Source: an uncultured Stomatobaculum sp. (GTDB lineage: Bacteria; Bacillota; Clostridia; Lachnospirales; Lachnospiraceae). From it: a stretch of DNA of 6,240 nucleotides. Below, in pieces: positions 1 through 6,240 of this stretch. Where the stretch lies: positions 1-6,240 of the forward strand of contig NZ_CALEYG010000041.1 of assembly GCF_937924975.1 (NCBI RefSeq). The letters are read 5' to 3'. Position numbers and translations under genes: made by a program. Position 1 is the first letter of the stretch. Each line of letters starts with the position of its first letter. Below the pieces are notes generated by a model. That model was not told where the DNA came from and searched no databases. It worked only from the letters and a program-made list of their open reading frames with translations.

Positions 1-3000
1 TCACATCGGCCCAGACTGTGACCTTTACATCCTTGGTAATCAGTTCTCCGTAACCGTCGTCCGTTGTGAGTCGCACAGTTGTGATACCTGTCTTCTGTGG
101 CGTCAATGTACCGCTTACCGTGCCGCTGCCGGTCGCCGTCACGAGGTCCGTCGGCGCGCCCGTCTGAATCGCATAGTTCACGACCGGGTTCGTCGGATCC
201 ACCGGGTTCGTGAGTGTCGGCGTCACCGTGGTCGCGGCATCGCCTACGTGGAGTACCTGGTCCGCGAGGTCAAGCTGCGGCACGTTATAGTAGCCCGCGT
301 TTACATTGGGAAGATTAAACTGTCTCGCCGGAATATCTGCCATCACCGTGACCGTTGCAAGATCTGTATTCCGGTCAAAGCGAGAACTCACACTCGGATC
401 GCTGCCCTGATCCTTTTTGACCAGCTTTCTCGCAGGCGATACCCCGGAACGGTCAGCCCAGACCGTCCAGTTGCCTTCGTGCGGAACGTAGAGACTGTAA
501 TACCCTAAGCCGTTGGTTCCGTTGGCAAACACCTGATTGTTGTCGTTTCGCAGCACTTCCGTGACACCGTCCGCCTCGCGAAGACGCATTTGGATGCCGC
601 TCAGATAGCTGTCTGTCCCGGCATCATACACCGAGTTAAAATCGGTATCCTGGAAGACATATCCATTCAAGGTCAAGTCTCGCAAAATATAGCGCAGTGT
701 ATTGCTGGACTGTCCGCTTGCACCGTAAAACGGTGTCGGGTTCGTGCCCATACGGAAGTTTCCGTAGGTCACGATATAATCATCCATGTTGAGAATCTTA
801 TTTTTTCGCTCGTGCAACTGATAGCGAAGCGTGACCGATGCCTTTCTTCCCGCCGGCATGTTGCTCACATTCACCTTGACCATGGTAATATCGGCATCTG
901 CAGGTTTGGCCGTGGTCCAGGTTGCAGCCTTTGCACCGGTGTAGCCGTTTGCTGCCGGGTTCGGGTCCGTCGTATACGAAATCGTGTAATTGAGACCCGT
1001 GAGCGCCGATGCATCGACACCATAGTAATCCATGGCAAATTGCGCTGCCGGGGTGGTCTGCGTCGTTCCGCCGCTTTGGTAACTGAACTGCTCTCCCTTC
1101 TTCGGCACCGGGATATAAATCTCCCAGTCGTTGGTCGGGTTCACATCGTCACTGGTGAGAAAAACCTTCGCACTGAAAATGTTCGGGTTGTTGTTCAAGT
1201 CTCGGCTCTCCACGACCGTTGCGCTCTCCGCAAAGGGCTTGGTTGCCTGCGCAAACGCGAGTAAGCCTAGTGCCGTCACCTGGTTGATCTTGTGCGTCGT
1301 GTCGTTTGCGGCATAGAGCATCTCCGCTTCGTTCGCACTCGCACCTGCCTTTGCAGCCGTCGCATTTCCGAACTGCGCGCCGCGCGGTCCGTCCTGTACC
1401 AACTGCCGGTTCTCATTGTTTGTCTCGACCGTGACATCGTCCGCATTGCCGCCGTTCCCGTCGCGGTTTGCGTCAAACTTGGTGTCGAGCCAAACGCCGG
1501 GCAGCGGCTTTACATTGACCGGATCTGCGGAATAACCCGCCTGCAATCGGAAATTTAATTGATAGGAAGTTCCCGTCCAAAGAGAGCCGTTGCTGCTGCC
1601 CAGATAGCGGCCGAGTAAAGAGAGTTCCGAATCCGGCGTCTGGTCCATGGAAACAACAAGAACACCGTAATCCGCATGACCGGACTCACCGGCCCCTGTT
1701 CCGGCAGGCACAAAATTCACGCTTGCACTGCTCTGCCCCCATACCCACGATCCCGCGGGATTTTTCTGATAGGCCTTAACCACCATGCTGCCGTCAACAT
1801 AGGTAAAGCTCTTGTCGACCTTAATATAATAAGTCGGACGTATCTTCAAATTCTTACTGAGCGCATAGTTATACGTACTCGGCGTGAGTGCAAAGGGCAG
1901 CTCTCCGGCAACGGAGAGTTCCCGTCCCTGATAGGTCGTAATTCCCTGGTAGTTCAGTGAGTTCTGTAAAAAGCCGACATTGACCTGCTGTCCCGCAATT
2001 CGCTCGGAAGCGCCTTCCACCGTGAAGCGGTTCGCATCTGTGGTCATATCGTCGCCGTAGACATTCTCAAAGTGGAGTTTTGCCTTGACGGTCAGCTTAT
2101 CGTAGTTCGCATCACTGTCTTTTTCGCTCAGCGAACCGACCGGGATCGTGGTGCCCGGATATTTTTTCGGAATGTCTTGTTTTACCAAGGAGAGACCGAC
2201 CGTCGGCAGGAGTCCGTTTCCGCCGACCGAACCGTCCGCCGCCATCTTGGTATTGTTGACACCCCAGTTGAGTTCGTTTGGGAAACTGATCTTGAGCGCC
2301 GTGATGTAGGGGCCGTTTTTGACATCGACACCGGGAATCACATAATGGAGTCGTCCGTTAAAACCACTCGTCGCCTGTCCCATCAGGGTGTCTTCAATGT
2401 GCTTGGTCGTTCCGTCCGAAAGCGTCGCATCGATGATAAAGTTCTGATAAGTTCTGGAATACTGCACGCCGAAACTGATCGCATTGACCAGCGAAAGCAG
2501 CCTGGGACTAGTTCCGGAAAAATCCAGACTTGCATTCTGGTAATAAATCTCCGGCTGCGCGCTATTGGTATATGTCACGCCGGTATTATCTACCTCGATG
2601 CGTGTGAGCTCCAGTTCTCGGTAATTGACTTCATTCGGGGTTGTGCGTCCGAGTCCCTGCCCTATGGCATTGACTTTGTAGAGCGTCCGATTCAAATCCG
2701 TCGCAGCGCCCGGCGGGAAAAAATCCTGTCCGAGTCTGGATTCGTCAATCACAGACCAGGGATTCACATAGTAGTCGAGATCCAACACGGAAATTCCCTT
2801 GGCGCTGTCTCCGAGAATTAATTTCGCTGAATTTCCGTTCGCCTTTCGCGCCGTACCGTGATATTGGCTGATGCCGTGAATCGTGGTATCTTGCGGCGGA
2901 TTGTGATCCACCACTTCACTTTTATAATCGCTGTAGCGACAATAGAGCGCATTGGAGTATCTCAGCTGCTTCGGCAAATCCGCGGCACCCGCGGTTCCGA

Positions 3001-5860
3001 CCACCGCATCGTAATTCATGTGCCCCGGATATACCTTCTGGGTGAAAAAACGATAATTCTGCTTGTTTCCGCCCACCGTATTGCTCTTTACGCTGTTGAT
3101 GTTCTCGAGCGCAACCACCATTCCGGTAAAATAACCGGTTCCGAGCTGATTTGCGATTGCCTTTAAATCGTAGACCTTGCCGTCAAACGGACCGTTGTCA
3201 TTTGCATTTGTGAATACTGTCTCTCGCGTATTCGAATAACGCGAAATACCATCCTTTAAGTAGGCCGGATCCTCGGAGTTAATGCCCTCTGCTGCGAGGT
3301 CGTGGTAGGTTCCATTTTGATCCGTAACACCGAGGAGACGTAAATCGGATTTTTCGAGATACTCTGCGAGCGTGACGGCATCTCCCGCGATTTCCATGAC
3401 AACCGGATCATAGTTCGGCTGTCCGAATGCAATCGGTGCGCCGTTCGCATCTACGTTGTAGTCCATCGTATCCGGATACTTGACCACACCGAAGAGGCCG
3501 AAGGCGTTAATCTCCGGATGTTTATTGACCTCCATCGGATTCAAGCCGTCTATGACCGCGCGAAGATTGTCCGAGAGGTGGCGTGTTCTGATTTTGAACT
3601 CCTTAGCAAACTGCGCCTCTCCGTTCTCTGCCGCAATCTGATCGGAGGTAACGCTCCGCTGAATCTTTGCCTCGTAGTTATCCGGGATATCGGTGCCGTC
3701 CGAAAGGCGGTGATGATAGGCGCGGAGCTTATAGGTAAACCAGTTCTTATCATTGCCCGCCCCCCACTGCCAGAGGCTGTAACTTCCTTTGTGGTTATAG
3801 TCGTACTTCTTCTTAAAGACTTCAATGCGGGAAATATACTTCCGGTTGCCCGCCGCATCGGCATCCGCAAAGGTGTAGTCCGTAATGCCGCTGCCGTCTA
3901 TGACGGACTCGGTAACGGTCTGCCCTGCGTAGCTGATGCTCTGTGGCGTGTAAGTCGGATACTCGTTTCCCGGTACCAGCGTTCTCACTTCTACCTGCCC
4001 CGTCACGGCATCCTTGATGTAGAGCCGATAGCTGAGCCCGTATTTCGGATCGAGTCCCAAGTTATTCAGGTAATACGGGGCAAGTGCTTCCTCGTAATCA
4101 TACTTGACGGAAAGATTGTCCTGAATTTTAAACGCATCGTCCGCATCGTCAAAGCGGAACGAAGCCTTCAATTCCTCGGTGTCGGCATACTCCGGAGAAG
4201 TCGTGCTGTACTGGGGAACAGAGTTCAGCACCGTCGGAATATAATCGGCTCCGAGCGTATGATCCAGGATATCGTTTCTCAAACGTATGGGTGTGGTTCC
4301 CTGTACTAAGGTAAACTTAAGCGGGGAACCTTCGGTCTTTGCCTTTGCACCGAAGTTCGTGTTATCCGGCTGCTCCAGATAGGAACCGGATGCAGCTGTA
4401 TAAGTCGTATTCGCCCAGTTGCCTTCATAGAGACGGTTATAATACATCATCGGATAATAGCGCAGATGGAAAGTACCCGGCTTTCGATAGATGTCCGCAT
4501 AGCTGAGTTGCGATCCCGGAACCGCTTCACGATATGCATTGGCCGTCACCTGCTGGTTATAGAGCGATACGCCGTTGATGGTCAGGTCGCGAATATTTCC
4601 GCCGATTGCAAAGGTATTGCGGTCCCCGATATTCGTCCACGGAAGCTCGATTCCGTCATCGGTCTTGTAAGCCCAATAGAGCACACCGCCCTGGTCAAAA
4701 CGCACGCCCTCATCCGGTAAGACAAAGTGGATTCTTGTTCCGTCCGCAAGATAGCCCTCGTCCTTGTGCACCGTAATTTCAAATCCCTTGCGTCTCCAAG
4801 GCCCTTTGAGTCCCATATTTGCATCGCCGAGGATGTAGTAGGCATTGTCCTCTGCCGATGCGCGATAATCCTGGCTCGTCTTGACATTGCGCCCTACCAT
4901 GTTTCCGGCAAAGGTTGCATTTGCGCTTTGGGCACCGGTTATCTCGCCGGGCATAAAGGTCTGACTGTCCGAGAGATTCGTAACGGTAACCGTCGGATTA
5001 CCATGGACTGTTGTGAGCTTCAACTCCGCGGTCTTGTCGTGATCTCCGCTATTCAAGGCATAGAGTGTCGGCGGCTTGCTCGGATCGGTAGAACGGTAAT
5101 TGTTGATAATGCGCATGCGGAACGGCAATTCACCGCCGGAGATCGGCAGCTCATTGATGAGTTTATTGGCATCCTGTGTGACGGTAATCTGACCGCTGAC
5201 GCTCGCGGTTGTCGGGGTCGGAATGCCCACAAGGACCGTGCTGCCGTCTGCCTGACGGGCACTCGAAAATGACACGCCGTTTAGACTCGGAATTCCGTTT
5301 AAGTTAAAGCCGGACGGAATCCAGAGTTCCATCGCAAGGTTGTTTCTGACAAGATCCGAGACTTCACTCGGGCGAAACGCAAACTGCACGCTGAAAATAC
5401 GCTCGCCGTACTTGCCGATGGCAAAATCCGCGGGCGTTTTCAAGACTGCATTCGCAGGATCCAGTTTGACATAGTTATTGCTCGCCGTGAGACTGGCATC
5501 TTCCACCGGTCCCGTCCAGGCCGCATATCCGCCGGTAGCCTGGCGAAATGCGCTGTACGGTGTCGCAAGCAACATATTTCGGAAGAGCGCATTGCTCATT
5601 GAGGCATTGGAGCCAGAGGCGCGGAGCGCACTGAGTGAAAACAGTTGCGTACCGGCACTGAGTACCGGCCTGTCATCAACGAGCTCGGCATCTTCGGTAT
5701 AATCCTCCTCTTCGTCTTCATCCCGACTGCTAATCAACGGAATGTAGCTTCCCCACCGAGGGGCCGCAAATGTCTGAAGCGGTAACCCCTCCAATCCGAG
5801 GAGCAGCGCAAGAAGCAATGCGAGCGCACGCTTCCAGTACTTTCGACATCCTTCTTTCAT
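1..5860 (-). CDS. Giant secreted surface protein (adhesin-like) with SdrD_B-like and Ig-like domains; 3' end missing
   Basis: Reading the minus strand from the ATG at 5858-5860 gives 1953 codons without a stop, continuing past the window edge. The start has AAGGAGG five bases upstream and leads directly into a signal peptide. An in-frame ATG at 5900-5902 overlaps the -10 box, has no ribosome binding site, and follows an in-frame TAA at 5903-5905, so I reject it. Layout: signal peptide 1-32; acidic linker about 46-63; residues about 65-1550 unassigned, rich in Tyr, Asn, Gly, Thr and Asp, with a tyrosine-dense patch at 468-478; EF-hand-like loop 1463-1474; beta-rich module about 1552-1690; SdrD_B-like domain about 1729-1858; Ig-like domain from about 1862 to the edge. 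I find only two cysteines, C5 in the signal peptide and C974, as is usual for Gram-positive wall proteins. No membrane segment is seen after the signal peptide. I infer an adhesin or structural surface protein; no ligand or enzyme activity can be assigned. The anchor, perhaps LPxTG or another wall-binding domain, would lie beyond base 1. Confidence 0.93.
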   Translation of the reverse strand, partial: MKEGCRKYWKRALALLLALLLGLEGLPLQTFAAPRWGSYIPLISSRDEDEEEDYTEDAELVDDRPVLSAGTQLFSLSALRASGSNASMSNALFRNMLLATPYSAFRQATGGYAAWTGPVEDASLTASNNYVKLDPANAVLKTPADFAIGKYGERIFSVQFAFRPSEVSDLVRNNLAMELWIPSGFNLNGIPSLNGVSFSSARQADGSTVLVGIPTPTTASVSGQITVTQDANKLINELPISGGELPFRMRIINNYRSTDPSKPPTLYALNSGDHDKTAELKLTTVHGNPTVTVTNLSDSQTFMPGEITGAQSANATFAGNMVGRNVKTSQDYRASAEDNAYYILGDANMGLKGPWRRKGFEITVHKDEGYLADGTRIHFVLPDEGVRFDQGGVLYWAYKTDDGIELPWTNIGDRNTFAIGGNIRDLTINGVSLYNQQVTANAYREAVPGSQLSYADIYRKPGTFHLRYYPMMYYNRLYEGNWANTTYTAASGSYLEQPDNTNFGAKAKTEGSPLKFTLVQGTTPIRLRNDILDHTLGADYIPTVLNSVPQYSTTSPEYADTEELKASFRFDDADDAFKIQDNLSVKYDYEEALAPYYLNNLGLDPKYGLSYRLYIKDAVTGQVEVRTLVPGNEYPTYTPQSISYAGQTVTESVIDGSGITDYTFADADAAGNRKYISRIEVFKKKYDYNHKGSYSLWQWGAGNDKNWFTYKLRAYHHRLSDGTDIPDNYEAKIQRSVTSDQIAAENGEAQFAKEFKIRTRHLSDNLRAVIDGLNPMEVNKHPEINAFGLFGVVKYPDTMDYNVDANGAPIAFGQPNYDPVVMEIAGDAVTLAEYLEKSDLRLLGVTDQNGTYHDLAAEGINSEDPAYLKDGISRYSNTRETVFTNANDNGPFDGKVYDLKAIANQLGTGYFTGMVVALENINSVKSNTVGGNKQNYRFFTQKVYPGHMNYDAVVGTAGAADLPKQLRYSNALYCRYSDYKSEVVDHNPPQDTTIHGISQYHGTARKANGNSAKLILGDSAKGISVLDLDYYVNPWSVIDESRLGQDFFPPGAATDLNRTLYKVNAIGQGLGRTTPNEVNYRELELTRIEVDNTGVTYTNSAQPEIYYQNASLDFSGTSPRLLSLVNAISFGVQYSRTYQNFIIDATLSDGTTKHIEDTLMGQATSGFNGRLHYVIPGVDVKNGPYITALKISFPNELNWGVNNTKMAADGSVGGNGLLPTVGLSLVKQDIPKKYPGTTIPVGSLSEKDSDANYDKLTVKAKLHFENVYGDDMTTDANRFTVEGASERIAGQQVNVGFLQNSLNYQGITTYQGRELSVAGELPFALTPSTYNYALSKNLKIRPTYYIKVDKSFTYVDGSMVVKAYQKNPAGSWVWGQSSASVNFVPAGTGAGESGHADYGVLVVSMDQTPDSELSLLGRYLGSSNGSLWTGTSYQLNFRLQAGYSADPVNVKPLPGVWLDTKFDANRDGNGGNADDVTVETNNENRQLVQDGPRGAQFGNATAAKAGASANEAEMLYAANDTTHKINQVTALGLLAFAQATKPFAESATVVESRDLNNNPNIFSAKVFLTSDDVNPTNDWEIYIPVPKKGEQFSYQSGGTTQTTPAAQFAMDYYGVDASALTGLNYTISYTTDPNPAANGYTGAKAATWTTAKPADADITMVKVNVSNMPAGRKASVTLRYQLHERKNKILNMDDYIVTYGNFRMGTNPTPFYGASGQSSNTLRYILRDLTLNGYVFQDTDFNSVYDAGTDSYLSGIQMRLREADGVTEVLRNDNNQVFANGTNGLGYYSLYVPHEGNWTVWADRSGVSPARKLVKKDQGSDPSVSSRFDRNTDLATVTVMADIPARQFNLPNVNAGYYNVPQLDLADQVLHVGDAATTVTPTLTNPVDPTNPVVNYAIQTGAPTDLVTATGSGTVSGTLTPQKTGITTVRLTTDDGYGELITKDVKVTVWADV
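2..277 (-). other. Bacterial Ig-like domain (residues about 1862-1953), cut by window edge
   Basis: After the SdrD_B-like domain the chain reads QLDLADQVLHVGDAATTVTP, then a central stretch with TATGSGTVSGTLTPQKTGITT, then TKDVKVTVWADV at the edge. The order of an opening 'xVxVGdxxtxxpx' strand, a 'GxVsGxlxpxktGxttv' turn and a closing 'dVkVtV' strand is that of Ig-like folds such as the BIG or putative-Ig families found as spacer modules near the C-terminus of wall-anchored proteins. The exact family cannot be set from reading alone. Its WADV continuation suggests that another module or the anchor follows. Confidence 0.5.
287..676 (-). other. SdrD_B-like (Cna_B-related) domain, residues about 1729-1858
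   Basis: The domain begins LTLNGYVFQDTDFNSVYDAG, corresponding to the family opening 'xxGxVFxDxNxDGxxDxxE'. It continues with a strand containing SGIQMRLREADG, an NGLGYYSLYVP turn matching the 'dGxYxFxxLPpGxY' strand, and a closing NVNAGYYN that matches the usual 'vDaGfy' end. These domains are calcium-stabilised beta sandwiches that form rigid stalks in Staphylococcus Sdr proteins and many other Gram-positive adhesins. The calcium loop has D1738, D1740, N1742 and D1746 in ligand positions, but the usual Gly at loop position 6 is Ser and the usual Glu at position 12 is Thr, with Asp one residue later. Only one copy is visible; more could follow beyond the edge only after the Ig-like domain. 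Confidence 0.7.
791..1207 (-). other. Beta-rich module preceding the SdrD_B-like domain (residues about 1552-1690)
   Basis: Residues 1579-1589 read WEIYIPVPKKG, residues 1626-1632 read TISYTTD, and residues 1658-1665 read ITMVKVNV, followed by a strand-like VTLRYQL. This order (a statement of an interface in the form YIPxPKKG, a 'YTTD' strand, a 'xMVKV' strand, then an alternating hydrophobic strand) resembles modules I recall just before SdrD-type B domains in clostridial surface proteins. The assignment is by memory of pattern and not by alignment. Boundaries are approximate. The module is probably a beta sandwich acting as a stalk element. Confidence 0.4.
1439..1474 (-). other. EF-hand/dockerin-like calcium-binding loop in the giant protein (residues 1463-1474)
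   Basis: The residues read DANRDGNGGNAD, matching the canonical loop DxNxDGxxxxxD with acidic or amide ligands at positions 1, 3, 5 and 12 and Gly at position 6. It follows the segment PGVWLDTKF and precedes a run of Asp and Glu. Such loops bind calcium in dockerins, SdrD B repeats and other extracellular proteins. A single loop without visible flanking helices suggests a structural calcium site inside a beta domain and not a true EF-hand pair. Calcium binding is inferred from the motif only. Confidence 0.5.
5765..5860 (-). other. Sec signal peptide of the giant surface protein (residues 1-32)
   Basis: The N-terminus has a basic n-region (K2, R6, K7, K10, R11), a hydrophobic core ALALLLALLLGL at residues 12-23, and a polar c-region ending LQTFAA. 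Cleavage after A32 fits the -3/-1 rule with Thr at -3 and Ala at -1. I see no lipobox cysteine at the cleavage site, so this should be a type I signal peptide and not a lipoprotein signal. No YSIRK-type motif is present. Confidence 0.85.
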
Positions 5861-5865
5861 CAAAA

Positions 5866-5872
5866 CCTCCTT
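5866..5872 (-). promoter_or_regulatory. Ribosome binding site of the giant surface protein gene
   Basis: The minus strand reads AAGGAGG, a near-complete match to the anti-Shine-Dalgarno sequence, with the five-base spacer TTTTG before ATG. It fixes the start at 5860 and rules out the TTG just upstream and the in-frame ATG at 5900-5902. Confidence 0.9.
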
Positions 5873-5969
5873 GTTGCACGGCAATACCACCGCATTATAC
5901 ATTTAATCTAATATTAATTTTTATCATAGTTTTATACGACTGTCCACCGTAAAGTAGACCAAAAATATC
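5873..5969 (-). other. AT-rich leader and promoter region of the giant gene
   Basis: The stretch between the terminator and the ribosome binding site is markedly AT-rich compared with the flanking genes. It holds the -10 box at 5894-5899, an eight-base AT palindrome TAATATTA at 5909-5916 in the promoter spacer, and a short imperfect inverted repeat at 5942-5959. There is no coding sequence and no riboswitch-like structure that I can recognise. Confidence 0.6.
5894..5899 (-). promoter_or_regulatory. Putative -10 box (TATAAT) for the giant surface protein gene
   Basis: A perfect TATAAT lies 33 bases upstream of the start codon, implying a leader of roughly 27 bases. The upstream sequence is strongly AT-rich and includes an A-run that could act as an UP element. 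At 17-base spacing the -35 position reads AAAAAT, which is not consensus, so the promoter may be weak or need an activator, or a different site may be used. It lies downstream of the terminator of the preceding gene, as expected for an independent promoter. Confidence 0.5.
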
Positions 5970-6006
5970 AAAAAAGGCGGAGATGTTGTTATGGCAACAT
6001 CTCCGC
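5970..6006 (-). terminator. Rho-independent terminator of the upstream LPxTG-type gene
   Basis: On the minus strand a perfect 12-base-pair stem (GCGGAGATGTTG with CAACATCTCCGC) closes a six-base loop and is followed, after one C, by six T residues. It begins 28 bases after the stop codon of the upstream gene. On the plus strand the stem is not followed by a T-run, so it works in one direction. It separates transcription of the two genes. Confidence 0.92.
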
Positions 6007-6034
6007 TGAACTGTATCCTTTTCTACTGCCTCAT

Positions 6035-6240
6035 TTACTGCTCTCTTCGCTTTTCTTCTGTGAAGAATACAAAGGTTGTGCTTGCTTCTCCCGTTCTCGG
6101 TAGGCGACGTTTTTTCTTTCGTCTGCCCTTCTCCGGGGTATCCTCAGTATATTTCTGTCTTTGCCGTCCCCGCGTGTCACTCTGCGCTACGGTCTCTGCC
6201 GTCTGCCTGCTCTCCTCCTCTCCGTTCTCCTCGGTCGGCT
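6035..6240 (-). CDS. C-terminal end of an LPxTG-motif surface protein with a shortened sorting signal (5' end missing)
   Basis: This is the only minus-strand frame open from the right edge. It gives 67 codons and a TAA at 6035-6037; the other two frames hit stops within about 65 bases. The visible chain starts PTEENGEEESRQTAE, continues with a polar, Arg/Gln/Glu-rich stretch, has a polybasic GRRKKKRR, and then LPRTGE. LPxTG is the recognition motif of sortase A-type transpeptidases, which join the Thr to the wall peptidoglycan. In a normal signal about 15 to 20 hydrophobic residues and a basic tail follow. Here only ASTTFVFF precedes TEEKRREQ and the stop, 22 residues in total from Leu to the end. 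The tail KRREQ looks normal, so the hydrophobic segment seems to have been shortened. A terminator directly after the stop supports a real, transcribed gene. Function of the remaining protein is unknown. Alternatives are a pseudogene end or a chance LPxTG in a charged C-terminus. Confidence 0.72.
   Translation of the reverse strand, partial: PTEENGEEESRQTAETVAQSDTRGRQRQKYTEDTPEKGRRKKKRRLPRTGEASTTFVFFTEEKRREQ
6038..6103 (-). other. Sortase-type cell-wall sorting signal, apparently truncated
   Basis: The segment begins LPRTGE and ends with the basic tail KRREQ, the first and third parts of a standard tripartite signal. The middle part, normally a membrane-spanning hydrophobic helix, is reduced to about four to six residues around FVFF, with TEE directly after it. 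This is too short to span or stall in the membrane, so sortase anchoring is doubtful. Confidence 0.55.

Noticed and set aside
1276..5262. Minus-strand open frames at 1276-1476, 3256-3450, 3550-3870, 4582-4887 and 5053-5262
   Set aside because: They all fall in one alternative minus frame, out of phase with the start at 5860, and are rich in Arg, Ser and Thr with no recognisable features. The 1953-codon frame covering the same bases explains the sequence better.
5900..5902. In-frame upstream ATG that would extend the giant protein by 14 residues
   Set aside because: It overlaps the -10 box, lacks a ribosome binding site, and would put a 14-residue extension ahead of a well-formed signal peptide.
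248..5952. Many plus-strand open frames of 60 to 263 codons, the longest at 3518-4309, 2072-2821 and 590-1264
   Set aside because: All but the 5770-5952 frame lie wholly within the giant minus-strand gene, and even that one overlaps its first 91 bases. They have no clear ribosome binding sites that I could see, and their products are Arg/Ile/Val-rich without domain features. They arise as the complement of the real gene's codon pattern.
5900..6080. Alternative minus frame that stays open through the terminator after a possible frameshift in the upstream gene's tail
   Set aside because: It would run through a strong terminator hairpin and into the promoter, has no hydrophobic sorting helix, and carries no supporting feature.
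1..6240. CRISPR arrays, tandem DNA repeats, tRNA or rRNA genes, insertion sequences
   Set aside because: Reading through both strands I saw no regularly spaced repeats, no cloverleaf or rRNA signatures, and no terminal inverted repeats with a transposase frame.

Overview
The window comes from a Gram-positive bacterium of roughly balanced G+C, most likely in the Bacillota and possibly in the Clostridia/Lachnospiraceae. Three things point that way: a full AAGGAGG ribosome binding site, a Gram-positive style secretory signal peptide on a giant cysteine-poor surface protein, and a sortase-type LPxTG motif on the neighbouring gene. The genus is not identifiable from what I can see.

One gene fills almost the whole window. 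It lies on the minus strand, starts at 5860 and runs off the left edge at base 1. It stays open for 1953 complete codons without an internal stop. The product has a signal peptide and then an acidic linker. About 1500 residues follow that I cannot assign to a family but which look like beta-rich extracellular sequence. Near the visible C-terminus come a calcium-loop-like motif, a beta-rich module of the kind that precedes SdrD-type B repeats, one SdrD_B-like domain, and a bacterial Ig-like domain cut by the edge. The missing C-terminus probably holds the cell-envelope anchor.

Upstream of it (right end, also minus strand) are the last 67 codons of a second gene. They are highly charged and end in LPRTGE plus an abnormally short hydrophobic stretch, so the sortase signal looks internally deleted. 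The 174-base gap between the genes holds, in minus-strand order, a Rho-independent terminator for the upstream gene, an AT-rich stretch with a TATAAT -10 box, and the ribosome binding site of the giant gene. The two genes therefore look separately transcribed, both encoding exported surface proteins.

Many smaller open frames exist on both strands inside the giant gene; I regard them as shadows of it. I see no RNA gene, CRISPR array, mobile element or defence system. The most interesting items are the unassigned bulk of the giant protein and the defective-looking sorting signal next to it.
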